Source: Thiomonas intermedia
Lineage (GTDB): Bacteria; Pseudomonadota; Gammaproteobacteria; Burkholderiales; Burkholderiaceae_C
DNA length: 64,000 bases
Assembly: GCF_002028405.1 (NCBI RefSeq)
Contig: NZ_CP020046.1
Location: 248,001-312,000, forward strand
Reading direction: 5' to 3'
In this document: positions 1 through 9,226 of the stretch, piece by piece
Layout: every line of letters starts with the position of its first letter
Position numbering within the stretch: position 1 is the stretch's first letter
Program-made: the position numbers and the translations under genes
Notes under the pieces: model-generated
Seen by the model: only the letters and a program-made list of their open reading frames with translations
Database searches by the model: none
What the model was told of the DNA's origin: nothing

Positions 1-2
1 CC

Positions 3-140
3 GTGGTGGCTCTGGAACTGGTGGTGATTGCCTGGGTGCGCAAGCGCTTCATGGACACCCCGTTCGGCCTGGCCGTGCTGCAGGTCGTCGTGGGCGGCCT
101 GCTGGTCTTCGCCACGGGCATTCTGATCGGCAGCGCCTGA
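3..140 (+). CDS. VIT1/CCC1-family iron/manganese transporter, C-terminal end (partial)
   Basis: Only the last 45 codons are inside the window, read from base 3 to a TGA at 138-140. The peptide holds two hydrophobic stretches around an RKRFMDTPF loop and ends in a glycine-rich membrane helix (GILIGSA). This tail resembles the last helices of the VIT1/CCC1 family, including the rubrerythrin-VIT fusion MbfA, which moves Fe(II) or Mn(II) across the inner membrane. The N-terminal part is cut off, so a ferritin-like domain can neither be confirmed nor excluded. It converges on argP with a gap of only 22 bp. Confidence 0.55.
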   Translation: MVALELVVIAWVRKRFMDTPFGLAVLQVVVGGLLVFATGILIGSA

Positions 141-162
141 GCCTCGCGCCGCCGCCCGGGCT

Positions 163-1059
163 TCACTTTTGCAGCAGCGCCGCGCGTGCCGCACTCAGAA
201 CGGCGCGACTCAATCCGTCGACCAGCGCGGAAGCCGCCCGCGCATGGTGCCAATACAAGGGAACGTCCAGAGCACTGTCCGGCACGAGCTCAACCAGCCG
301 ACCTTGCCGCAAATGTTCGGTCACCAGGCTCAGCGGGTGCATGGCCCAGCCCATGCCTTCCGCCGAGGCGGTGACGAAGGCCTGGGTCGACGGCAGAACA
401 TGACGCGGCAGTTCGACGGCCCGATGACAGTGCCGTCGCACCCACTTGGCCTGAAGATCATCCTTGATGCTGAACATCAGCGATGGCGCCCTGGACAACG
501 CTCCCGGCGTGACCCCATGCGCGAAATGCCGCTGCACGAAAGCCGGGTTGGCCGCAGCGACGTAGCGCATGGCGCCGAGCAACCGGCTGTTGCAGCCGCT
601 GGTGGGTCGCGTCTCCGAGGTCACGGCTGCCAGCACCGCGCCACTGCGCAGCCACTGGGCGGTGTGGCCTTCGTCATCCACCGCCACATCCATGAGAACC
701 GGCGCCTTGGCAGCATACGCGGCGATCGCCGGGGCCAGCCAGGTGGCCAGACTGTCGGCGTTCACCGCGATGGACAGCGGAACGCGTGCGCCCTCCTCCG
801 GCGCCAGCGCGGGCAGCGCATCGTGCAACTCCTGTTCCAGCAGGCGGACCCGGTCGATGTGCTGGCACAGACGGCGCCCAGTCTCGGTCGCGCGGCAGGG
901 CTGATCGCGAATCACCAGCGCGCAGCCCACACGCTCCTCCAGTTGGCGAATGCGCTGCGACACGGCCGACGGCGTGACATGGAGGGCGCTTGCCGCCCGG
1001 TCGAAGCTGCCTTCGCGAATCACGGTGGCCAGCGCGGCCAGGGCGGCGTAGTCGAGCAT
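163..1059 (-). CDS. argP: LysR-family regulator ArgP
   Basis: A 298-aa LysR-type regulator. The start is the ATG giving MLDYAAL, because the winged helix-turn-helix begins at once (residues 3-60, with SFDRAAS and TPSAVSQRI) as in the ArgP/IciA family; upstream in-frame codons would add a low-quality extension. The rest is the effector-binding domain. ArgP senses lysine and arginine and in enteric bacteria activates argO. It is divergent from an ArgO/LysE exporter with 74 bp between start codons, the classic arrangement in which the regulator controls the exporter from the shared promoter region. Confidence 0.88.
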   Translation of the reverse strand: MLDYAALAALATVIREGSFDRAASALHVTPSAVSQRIRQLEERVGCALVIRDQPCRATETGRRLCQHIDRVRLLEQELHDALPALAPEEGARVPLSIAVNADSLATWLAPAIAAYAAKAPVLMDVAVDDEGHTAQWLRSGAVLAAVTSETRPTSGCNSRLLGAMRYVAAANPAFVQRHFAHGVTPGALSRAPSLMFSIKDDLQAKWVRRHCHRAVELPRHVLPSTQAFVTASAEGMGWAMHPLSLVTEHLRQGRLVELVPDSALDVPLYWHHARAASALVDGLSRAVLSAARAALLQK

Positions 1060-1133
1060 CGCTTTAGTCTTTCTTAATCCTGTGAAGTATTCGGAGTTTG
1101 CCTTCATGCGGAACCGGCTGCAAGATGGCGGGC

Positions 1134-1781
1134 ATGCTCCCAACTCATTCGCTCTTGTCGGTCGCGTCGGCCGCGGCCCAAGGCCTGACGCTCAGCCTCG
1201 GCCTCATCGTGGCCATCGGCGCACAGAACGCCTTCGTGCTTCGCCAAGGCCTGCGCCGCGAACATGTGGGCCCCATCGTCGCGTTCTGCGCCTTGGCCGA
1301 TGTGAGCCTGATCGCCGCAGGCGTCGGCGGGATGTCGCAGGCGCTGGGCGAGAGCCCCATGCTGTCGCGAGCGCTGGCACTGGGCGGGGCCGTCTTTCTG
1401 GCGGTGTATGGCTGGCGCGCCCTGCAACGCGCTCGCCGCACCGAAACGCTCGAAACCACGGCAGAGGGACGCGGGCTGAGTCTCGGCGCCGCAATGGCTC
1501 AGGCGCTGGCGTTCACCCTGCTCAACCCGCACGTCTATCTCGACACGGTGCTACTGATGGGCAATTTGGGCGCGCGCCAGCCGGATGGACTGCGCGGGTG
1601 GTTCGTCGCTGGCGCGGGCCTGGGCAGCGCGCTCTGGTTCGGCGTGCTCGGCTACGGAGCGCGATGGCTGGCGCCCTGGTTTGCCCGGCCGCGCGCCTGG
1701 CAGATTCTCGATAGTCTGACGGGAATCATCATGGCGATGCTGGCCGCCTTGCTGCTGCCTCACGCTTTTCAGGGCCTCTGA
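1134..1781 (+). CDS. argO: LysE/ArgO-type basic amino acid exporter
   Basis: A 215-aa inner-membrane protein of the LysE superfamily with about six hydrophobic segments. The conserved first-helix motif GAQNAFVLRQG is at about residues 30-40 and the central LNPHVYLDT motif follows. It exports arginine and/or lysine. The ATG at 1134 was chosen because it places the first helix correctly; two upstream in-frame ATGs lie in the argP-argO promoter region. Divergent from argP, so activation by ArgP is expected. Confidence 0.85.
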   Translation: MLPTHSLLSVASAAAQGLTLSLGLIVAIGAQNAFVLRQGLRREHVGPIVAFCALADVSLIAAGVGGMSQALGESPMLSRALALGGAVFLAVYGWRALQRARRTETLETTAEGRGLSLGAAMAQALAFTLLNPHVYLDTVLLMGNLGARQPDGLRGWFVAGAGLGSALWFGVLGYGARWLAPWFARPRAWQILDSLTGIIMAMLAALLLPHAFQGL

Positions 1782-2066
1782 GGAGGGTGTTCAAAATCCC
1801 TTGCGTGCATCGCATCCTGGCTTCGGGCGGTCTGCGGAGTTGGCTTTCTTGCCCATAGCTTGGACACCACGGCGCGTCCTGCGCCCTCGCATTGCCTCCG
1901 CCCAGACCGCCGGCGCGGGCGCAGACAGAGCGTTAACAGACCCTCCAGGCCACCGGCTCAGACGAGGCCCAGCAGATGGCCGATTGGGTTCGTCGGGCGA
2001 TCAATGCGCAAACGCCCGACAATGCGCTCTGACCACCCACGAAGAGGCCTGCGTCGCCCGATCCAC

Positions 2067-2702
2067 ATGCACCCCACTGCTCTGCTTACGCCGCTGATTG
2101 CGCTCTACATTCCGGCCCTGGCCATACCTGGGCAGAACTTTCTGGCCGTCACCCAGGCCTCGCTGGAGCAATCGCGGCGGCACGGCATCGTGACGGCGCT
2201 GGGCGTGTCCAGCGGCAGTACCCTGCAGGCCATCGTTGCCGCCCTGGGTGTGGGCTTTCTGATGAGCCATGCCGAGCCGATCCAGCGCACCGTCGCCCTG
2301 CTTGGCGGCAGCTATCTGCTTTACATGGCCCGGGCGATCTGGCTGCAGGCCCGAGTTCCGCTGGAGGGCGCCGCCGCACAGCCTCGCCAGGTCAGGTCGA
2401 TGCTCGTCAGTTATCGACAGGGCCTGTTCACCAATCTGACCAATCCGAAGGCGCTGGTCTTTTTCTCCACCATCTTCGCGGGCCTGCTTGGCGCTCAGGC
2501 TTCCCCGTCGAACCGGATGCTGGCCGTGGCCTGCATCGGCGTGCTGTCCAGCTCGTGGTATTGCGGTGTGGCAATGGCCTTCACCCGCCCCACCGTGCGC
2601 GGAGTCTATGGCCGCCTTCATCCCACGCTGTCGCGCCTGACCGCGCTCATCCTCGGGGGATTCGGTCTGCGCCTGATCTGGAGCGCCACGGCGGGTCGGT
2701 AA
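2067..2702 (+). CDS. LysE/RhtB-family amino acid exporter
   Basis: A 211-aa membrane protein with the LysE/RhtB features: a PGQNFLAVTQ motif near residue 18, LGVSSGS in the second helix, and NLTNPKALVFF in the middle. The substrate is not identifiable; homoserine, threonine or cysteine exporters share these motifs. The ATG at 2067 places the first helix right after the start. The 285-bp gap upstream shows no gene, only a possible coding remnant. It is a separate family branch from argO, so it is not a recent duplicate. Confidence 0.75.
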   Translation: MHPTALLTPLIALYIPALAIPGQNFLAVTQASLEQSRRHGIVTALGVSSGSTLQAIVAALGVGFLMSHAEPIQRTVALLGGSYLLYMARAIWLQARVPLEGAAAQPRQVRSMLVSYRQGLFTNLTNPKALVFFSTIFAGLLGAQASPSNRMLAVACIGVLSSSWYCGVAMAFTRPTVRGVYGRLHPTLSRLTALILGGFGLRLIWSATAGR

Positions 2703-2777
2703 GCCGCGGCCGCGTTGCTCGCGTCCGTCCCACGCCGGGCGCCACGGCCTCCGCCTGCCGCCGAACTCCGGAGACGA

Positions 2778-2831
2778 TTGACTTCAGGGCTTGCATTATT
2801 TTTATATTTCCATAAACTTCGAAATATGGAA
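2778..2831 (+). promoter_or_regulatory. arsR promoter with nested operator palindromes
   Basis: TTGACT at 2778-2783 and TTTATA at 2801-2806, 17 bp apart, form a plausible sigma-70 promoter in an AT-rich patch. Two nested inverted repeats follow: ATATTTC at 2804-2810 with GAAATAT at 2821-2827, and TTCCATA at 2808-2814 with TATGGAA at 2825-2831. They overlap the -10 region and the arsR start codon, where an ArsR-family repressor would block transcription. Binding is inferred. Confidence 0.65.
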
Positions 2832-3179
2832 ACAAAAGCTGCACTCCTCGCTCTGGCCGCCCTGGCGCAAGAAGCCCGACTTCGGGTTTTTCGCACCTTG
2901 GTGCAGGCGGGCCCGGAAGGGCTGGCTGCGGGAAAGATTGCCGAGCTGGCCGCGCTCGTCCCTTCGTCGCTGTCGTTCCATCTGAAGGAGCTCGTTCACG
3001 CCGAACTGATCGAGTCCCGATCGGAGGGGCGCTTCGTGATCTACAGCGCCCGCTTTGCCACCATGAACGCCGTGATCGGCTATCTCACCGACAACTGCTG
3101 TGGCGGCAACCCCTGCGGCCCTGCGGCGGTTCATTGCACACCCGAATCTCTTTCCCGACCTGAGGACATCACCCCATGA
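2826..3179 (+). CDS. arsR: ArsR-family arsenic-responsive repressor
   Basis: A 117-aa winged-helix repressor. The DNA-reading helix is around SSLSFHLKELVHAELI (residues 47-62). It lacks the ELCVCDL metal box of the E. coli type; instead it has a C-terminal cysteine site (Cys91, Cys92, Cys97), like the ArsR subtype first described from Acidithiobacillus ferrooxidans, where three C-terminal cysteines bind As(III). The start overlaps its palindromic operator, and its stop overlaps the arsI start as ATGA, so it is the first gene of arsR-arsI-arsC-arsB. Expected to repress its own operon until As(III) binds. Confidence 0.9.
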   Translation: METKAALLALAALAQEARLRVFRTLVQAGPEGLAAGKIAELAALVPSSLSFHLKELVHAELIESRSEGRFVIYSARFATMNAVIGYLTDNCCGGNPCGPAAVHCTPESLSRPEDITP

Positions 3180-3667
3180 AACGCTTTCATGTCCACGTCA
3201 GCGTACCCGCGCTCGACGACGCCATCCGCTTCTACTCCGCGCTGTTCGCCGCCGAGCCCACGGTGCGCAAGGGCGACTACGCCAAGTGGATGCTCGATGA
3301 TCCGCGAGTGAACTTCGCCATCTCCCAGCGCGGCGCCGAGCCTGGCCTGAACCATCTGGGCATCCAGGTGGAAACCGATGCGGAACTGCTGGAGATGCAG
3401 CAAAGGCTCGACGCCAGTGACAGCGCTTACACCGAGGAGACAGGGGCCCTGTGCTGCTATGCGCGCTCCGACAAGTACTGGGCCAACGACCCAGTGGGCA
3501 TCGCCTGGGAGACGTATCACACGCTCGACACGATCCCCATGTTCAATGGATCGAGCGACGCTGGCGCCTGCTGCGTCCCCGGGGTCGCGACGGCCGTGGC
3601 AACCGCTCCGCAAGCCGCGGCGTCGTGCTGCGGGGCGAGCAGCGCCGCCAAATCTCCCTGCTGCTGA
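3176..3667 (+). CDS. arsI: ArsI/CadI-family VOC metalloenzyme (C-As lyase-like)
   Basis: A 163-aa vicinal-oxygen-chelate protein of the ArsI/CadI group. Candidate Fe(II) ligands are His5 or His7, His60 (LNHLG) and Glu112 (AWETYH); the vicinal pair Cys93-Cys94 in ALCCYARSDK is the site that binds trivalent arsenic in ArsI. Characterised ArsI enzymes split the C-As bond of methylarsenite and aromatic arsenicals. CadI-type relatives share the fold, so the substrate needs testing. The C-terminal 35 residues carry three more CC pairs (132-133, 151-152, 162-163) after the catalytic domain. Second gene of the ars operon. Confidence 0.85.
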   Translation: MKRFHVHVSVPALDDAIRFYSALFAAEPTVRKGDYAKWMLDDPRVNFAISQRGAEPGLNHLGIQVETDAELLEMQQRLDASDSAYTEETGALCCYARSDKYWANDPVGIAWETYHTLDTIPMFNGSSDAGACCVPGVATAVATAPQAAASCCGASSAAKSPCC

Positions 3668-3688
3668 TATTTTCTTCAAGGAATCTCT

Positions 3689-4240
3689 ATGGACAAGGTC
3701 TACAACGTCTTGGTGCTGTGCACCGGCAATTCCGCCCGCTCCATCATGGGCGAAGGGCTGATCAACGTGTTGGGCAAGGGCCGCTTCAAGGCGTACAGCG
3801 CGGGCAGCCATCCGGGCGGGGTGGTCAACCCCTTTGCCATCGAGCAGCTCAAGACCATTGGCTACCCCACGGAAACCCTGCGCAGCAAAAGCTGGGACGA
3901 GTTCTCCGCCCCGGGAGCGCCGGCGATGGATTTCGTCTTCACCGTGTGCGACAAGGCTGCCGGCGAAACCTGCCCCTTCTGGCCCGGCCACCCACTCACC
4001 GCACACTGGGGTTTTGAAGACCCCGCCGCGGTGCAAGGCAGTGACGACGAAAAGCGGCAGGCCTTCCAGACCATCTTCCGCCAGATCATGGGACGCGTAC
4101 GCGCCTTCGTCAGCCTGCCGCTGGACAAGCTCGACGCGGCCGCGACCAAGCAGGAAATCGTGAAAATCGGCCAAGCCCTGCCAGGGGTGGCCGACCTCGA
4201 AGCGCCCCAGCACGAGCCCATGGCCTCGCCTGGCCGCTAA
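3689..4240 (+). CDS. arsC: Arsenate reductase, low-MW phosphatase type
   Basis: A 183-aa cytoplasmic arsenate reductase of the low-molecular-weight tyrosine phosphatase fold. The P-loop CTGNSARS starts at catalytic Cys11. Cys87 and Cys95 (TVCDKAAGETCPF) are placed like the second and third redox cysteines of the Staphylococcus pI258 enzyme, suggesting thioredoxin recycling. It makes As(III), which ArsB next door exports. A hairpin with a T-run lies between this gene and arsB. A second, unrelated glutaredoxin-type ArsC is at 17758. Confidence 0.88.
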   Translation: MDKVYNVLVLCTGNSARSIMGEGLINVLGKGRFKAYSAGSHPGGVVNPFAIEQLKTIGYPTETLRSKSWDEFSAPGAPAMDFVFTVCDKAAGETCPFWPGHPLTAHWGFEDPAAVQGSDDEKRQAFQTIFRQIMGRVRAFVSLPLDKLDAAATKQEIVKIGQALPGVADLEAPQHEPMASPGR

Positions 4241-4256
4241 AGTTCACCTCCTCCCG

Positions 4257-4290
4257 AATACGGTAGGCCGTGGTCTGCCGTATTTTTGTT
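4257..4290 (+). terminator. Hairpin plus T-run between arsC and arsB
   Basis: AATACGG at 4257-4263 pairs with CCGTATT at 4278-4284, extended by a few weaker pairs, and runs into five T residues (4283-4287). It has the form of an intrinsic terminator inside the ars operon, so it may lower arsB expression relative to the upstream genes. No strong separate promoter for arsB was found. Confidence 0.6.
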
Positions 4291-4311
4291 GCTGACCCAC
4301 GCGCCCTCCGC

Positions 4312-5619
<1,308 letters not shown>

Positions 5620-5648
5620 AAGTCTGCTGCATCAGATTTGCACAAGCC

Positions 5649-6263
5649 ATGCCCACTGCCGTGCCTTCCGATACATTCGATACACCCGATACACCCGCCC
5701 CCTGCATGCTTCGCGCCTGGGCCAGCGCCGAAGCCGAGTTGCGCGGCTTCCTGCGCCATCACGTGCATGACGGCGATCTCGCGGCTGATTTGCTGCACGA
5801 TGTGTTCATCAAAGCCATGCTGCAGAGGGGCAACTTCTGCGCCGTGGACAACGCCCGCGCCTGGCTGTTCCGCGTGGCACGCAATGCCCTCATCGATCAA
5901 CTGCGCAGCACCCGCCCGCATGATCCCGTGCCCGAGGATCTGCCTGTGCCCGAGCCGGATGCCGCGCCGGTGGACACCCTGGCCGACTGTCTCCCCCTGG
6001 CGCTCGCTGCCCTCCGCCCCGAAGACCGCGATGCCATCGAACAATGCGACCTACGCGGGCTGAACCAGGCCGACTACGCCGTGCTGCGCAACCTGAAACT
6101 CCCCACCGCCAAATCACGCGTGCAGCGCGCCCGCACCCGCCTTCGCGCCGAATTGGTCGATCGCTGCGGCATTCGCTTCGACGCGCAGACCGGCGCGGTG
6201 TGCTGCTTCACGCCGGAGAAAACCACCCGCGGCGAGCGGACTTGCTGCGGGTCTTCAGCTTAA
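5649..6263 (+). CDS. ECF sigma factor (SigZ-like) with cysteine-rich tail
   Basis: A 204-aa ECF-type RNA polymerase sigma factor. Region 2 spans about residues 22-88 (DLLHDVFIKAM, RAWLFRVARNALIDQLR) and region 4 about 115-168 (LPTAKSRVQRARTRLRAEL). Beyond region 4 is a tail of about 35 residues with Cys173, Cys185-Cys186 and Cys199-Cys200. It begins 29 bp after arsB, so it is probably cotranscribed with the ars genes, and no anti-sigma gene is adjacent. A tail with vicinal cysteines could sense arsenite directly (inference). The N-terminus contains a short DTFDTPDTP repeat; Met20 is an alternative start. Confidence 0.8.
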   Translation: MPTAVPSDTFDTPDTPAPCMLRAWASAEAELRGFLRHHVHDGDLAADLLHDVFIKAMLQRGNFCAVDNARAWLFRVARNALIDQLRSTRPHDPVPEDLPVPEPDAAPVDTLADCLPLALAALRPEDRDAIEQCDLRGLNQADYAVLRNLKLPTAKSRVQRARTRLRAELVDRCGIRFDAQTGAVCCFTPEKTTRGERTCCGSSA

Positions 6264-6390
6264 GACCAGCTAGCGCTGGCCGCACCTGTTCGGAAGACCC
6301 AGAATTCCATGAATGCCGAAGGCATGGGGACTATCCGTTGTCTGCATGGAGTGTGGAACACACTTTGGTGCCCGGCCAAAGACCGTCTCC
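6264..6390. other. Convergent gap with two GAA-loop hairpins
   Basis: Between the convergent sigma gene and aioR. Two perfect small hairpins each have a GAA loop: ATGCC 6313-6317 with GGCAT 6321-6325, and AGTGTG 6350-6355 with CACACT 6359-6364. Neither is followed by a T-run. They may act as weak convergent terminators or 3'-end stabilisers. A short frame across this gap has no recognisable product. Confidence 0.35.
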
Positions 6391-7737
6391 TCAGACACCT
6401 GCCTCTTGGTGGTAGCGCCTGAGTTTCTCCCAGAGCGTCTTACGGCTGATGCCCAGACTGTCCGCGGTCTTCGCGATCTGCCCCTTGTTTTCGGTCAGTC
6501 GCTGCTGGAGGTAGTCGAGTTCAACACGAGAGATATAGCTGTCCAGGCGTTCCGGCACAGTCGAGCCGGTAGCCGCGCCGCCAGGTAAGTCCTGCTGCAT
6601 GCACGGGATTGCCGAGCGCGTCCAACGTACCCAGCAATCGGGTGAAAAGTGGTAGGCACGCTCGATGACCGAGAACAATTCCCGCACATTGCCCTCCCAA
6701 GGCTGCGACCGGGCCCAGGCGATGAACTGGGGGTCGATACGCTTGTGTTGTCCGCTCTTGGCATTGAGCGCATGCACATGTCTGTGCGACAGCCAGGCGG
6801 CATCATCGGGACGATCCCGCAGCGGCGGCAAATGCAGCGGAACTCCACTGATGCGAAATAGAAGATCCTGCCGGAATTCGCCGCTCTCCACGAGCTTTTC
6901 CAGAGGCTTGTGCGTGGCGCAAATCAAGCGCACATCGACCTGGATCGATTTTTCGCTGCCTACCCGGCGAATCTTGCCGTCCTGCAAAACCCGCAACAAT
7001 TTGACCTGCGCATGGCTCGGCATGTCACCGATTTCATCGAGAAACAAGGTGCCGCCATGCGCCTGTTCGAAAACACCGACATGGCGCCGGGCGGCCCCGG
7101 TAAAGGCCCCGGGCTCGTGGCCGAAAAGTTCGGATTCAAGCAATCCGTCGCTGATGGCCGCACAGTTGATGGCCACAAAGGGGGGTGCCTTGCCCGGGCG
7201 CTGCGCCGCCATCGTGGCGTGGATTTTCTCGGCCACGACCTCCTTGCCTGTGCCTGACTCGCCCTGGATGAGCACCGGTAGGTCGAGCCGGGCGATCCGC
7301 TCAACGAGTTGTTCAAGCGCTCGCGAGGCGGGAGAAACACCGAGCCATGCATCATGCGCATCTCCCCCCTCCGGTAGCCAATCGTGGATGCGGCGCATCA
7401 GCAAATCGAGATCGAATGGCTTCTGGATGTAGTCCCACGCACCATTGCGCACCAGTCGCACAGCCTGATTTACCGAGCCGAAGCCGGTCATGAACACCAG
7501 TGGGGGGCAACAGCCGCCGTAACGCTGCAACATGGCGCCAAGCAGCGCCTCGCCATTGCCGTCCGGCAATCGGATGTCGCTGAGCACCAGGGGATAAAGC
7601 CGCAATTGCAGCTCCGCCTTGGCCCGACCCAGGTTACGCACCCAGTTCACAGAAAAATGTTCGAGGGTAAGACGCTGTTGCAAAGACTCTCCCATGATGG
7701 GGTCGTCTTCCACCAACAGGATCGCTTGATCAAACAT
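6391..7737 (-). CDS. aioR: AioR, sigma-54-dependent arsenite response regulator
   Basis: A 448-aa NtrC-type activator. Domains: receiver (1-120, phospho-acceptor Asp54 in LSDIRLPDG), central AAA+ domain (about 140-370) with Walker A GESGTGKE and the sigma-54 contact motif GAFTGA, and a Fis-type helix-turn-helix at the C-terminus (AKTADSLGISRKTLWEKL). The start is the ATG giving MFDQAILLVEDD; it overlaps the aioS end by 8 bp. In arsenite oxidisers AioR, phosphorylated by AioS, activates aioBA from a sigma-54 promoter; such a promoter is present before aioB. Confidence 0.92.
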   Translation of the reverse strand: MFDQAILLVEDDPIMGESLQQRLTLEHFSVNWVRNLGRAKAELQLRLYPLVLSDIRLPDGNGEALLGAMLQRYGGCCPPLVFMTGFGSVNQAVRLVRNGAWDYIQKPFDLDLLMRRIHDWLPEGGDAHDAWLGVSPASRALEQLVERIARLDLPVLIQGESGTGKEVVAEKIHATMAAQRPGKAPPFVAINCAAISDGLLESELFGHEPGAFTGAARRHVGVFEQAHGGTLFLDEIGDMPSHAQVKLLRVLQDGKIRRVGSEKSIQVDVRLICATHKPLEKLVESGEFRQDLLFRISGVPLHLPPLRDRPDDAAWLSHRHVHALNAKSGQHKRIDPQFIAWARSQPWEGNVRELFSVIERAYHFSPDCWVRWTRSAIPCMQQDLPGGAATGSTVPERLDSYISRVELDYLQQRLTENKGQIAKTADSLGISRKTLWEKLRRYHQEAGV

Positions 7738-9226
7738 GGCTGTCTCCTCGATTTTCGCTGGGGTGGCTATGCTGCGCACCTGAGGCAACTGTAGCCGCAA
7801 CGCTGGTGCCGCGCATCGGAATTTCGATGATGGCCATGGTGACGCCCGATACATGATCGAGGTGCAGACTGCCACCAATGTCGGAGAGCAGGCGTCGGCT
7901 CTCCCATAGCCCGAACCCCGAGCCTGTTGGCGGAATGTCGGCAGCCGCGATGCTACTGAGTGTGGTCACAGGGGGGCGCGAGCCCTGATTGCTCACAGTC
8001 ACGCGCAGAAGGCCCGGCTCAAGGGTTTTCGCCTGCAATTCCAGCACACTGCCTGGCCGGGCGGCATGGCAGGCGTTGAGCAGAATGTTGAGCGTGGCCT
8101 GCCGTACAGGCCCGACTGCAACCGCCACACGTTCGGGTAAAGCCAGTTCTGTCTGCAGGCGTACTTGGCGCTCCCCCTGGCAAGGTCGAATGAGTTCAGC
8201 AAGGTCCAGAAAATCTTGCCGCATGAGGTCGCGCTCGGTCGGCCGCGTCTGGGCCAACAGTGCCTGGGCCGTGGTGCGCAACTGTTCCAGTCCGCGATCG
8301 AGCAGGTCGAGGGTCTGGCGCGTCGTCTGATCGAAGCTGCCGAAACTCTGCGCGGTATGCAGGGCATTGAGCATGCCGCCCAGTGGATTGTTGATTTCAT
8401 GGGCCGTGGCCCCGGCCAGCGCCCCCACGGCTACGAGTTTTTCGGCCTGCCTCGCCTGTTCCACCTGATCGAGCAAGCGCGTGAATGCTGCAGCCAGTGT
8501 GCCCACTTCGTCTGGCCGTACCGCTAGAACAGAGCCCACCTGCCGCGCCTGTCCGCTATCGAGCAGCATGGAGCGCCGAAGCTCAGCCAGTGGCGCGAGC
8601 ATGCGCCGGCTCAGCAACCAAACAACCGGAACGAAAAGCGCCACCGCGATCACGGTGATGATGGCAATCCACCACAGCATCGAAATCAGCCGCTCGCGAT
8701 AGAGCTCATCGCTCACCGCATAGACCAATGTGCCCACGTTTGAGTCCGCCCCGCTGCGCAGGGCGCTGACGTAGATACGCCAATGACCGCTCTTGATCGG
8801 CGGAGACTGGCCTGGATGCGCGCTTCGGTCTTCTAGATGCTGATACGACGAAAGTTCAAGCGTTCCTGGTGCCCAGAGCGAAGACCAGTCAGGCGGACGG
8901 GCTGTTGGAAACACACGCGGGTCTGAACTCGCGAAGACCCGGCCATTGGCCCCAAGCGCCACCACAAGCGACGTGGTGTGCAAAACGTCGGCCCCGGTCA
9001 CCGAGGTCAGGGCCTCATACACGCTCCAGACGTTGTCTTGCTGAATCAGGCTGGGCAAGCTTTTGTTCCACGACGCCATGGCCTGAAACGCACCTGCGTC
9101 GACATCTTCGATCAGATAGCGTTGCGTCAGTAAACCCAGTCCCGTGGCCATCAACAGGGCTGTCAGCAAGACCAGCGTGACTGCAACGAATGGCAGACGC
9201 AACAGCAGGGAATTGCGCAGATTCAT
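7730..9226 (-). CDS. aioS: AioS, arsenite-sensing histidine kinase
   Basis: A 498-aa membrane histidine kinase. One helix near residues 10-33, a periplasmic domain to about 183, a second helix 184-205, HAMP-like linker, then the H-box AHEINNP with His276, and the ATPase domain with a GSGFGLWE glycine box. It is the partner of AioR. Its start overlaps the aioX stop by 4 bp (ATGA), so aioX-aioS-aioR are translationally coupled. In characterised systems the periplasmic protein AioX binds As(III) and stimulates AioS. Confidence 0.92.
   Translation of the reverse strand: MNLRNSLLLRLPFVAVTLVLLTALLMATGLGLLTQRYLIEDVDAGAFQAMASWNKSLPSLIQQDNVWSVYEALTSVTGADVLHTTSLVVALGANGRVFASSDPRVFPTARPPDWSSLWAPGTLELSSYQHLEDRSAHPGQSPPIKSGHWRIYVSALRSGADSNVGTLVYAVSDELYRERLISMLWWIAIITVIAVALFVPVVWLLSRRMLAPLAELRRSMLLDSGQARQVGSVLAVRPDEVGTLAAAFTRLLDQVEQARQAEKLVAVGALAGATAHEINNPLGGMLNALHTAQSFGSFDQTTRQTLDLLDRGLEQLRTTAQALLAQTRPTERDLMRQDFLDLAELIRPCQGERQVRLQTELALPERVAVAVGPVRQATLNILLNACHAARPGSVLELQAKTLEPGLLRVTVSNQGSRPPVTTLSSIAAADIPPTGSGFGLWESRRLLSDIGGSLHLDHVSGVTMAIIEIPMRGTSVAATVASGAQHSHPSENRGDSHV

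Noticed and set aside
1830-1870. Third copy of the CCATAGC hairpin repeat near 1850
   Set aside because: Only GCCCATAGCTTGG matches; the second stem half and flanks are absent.
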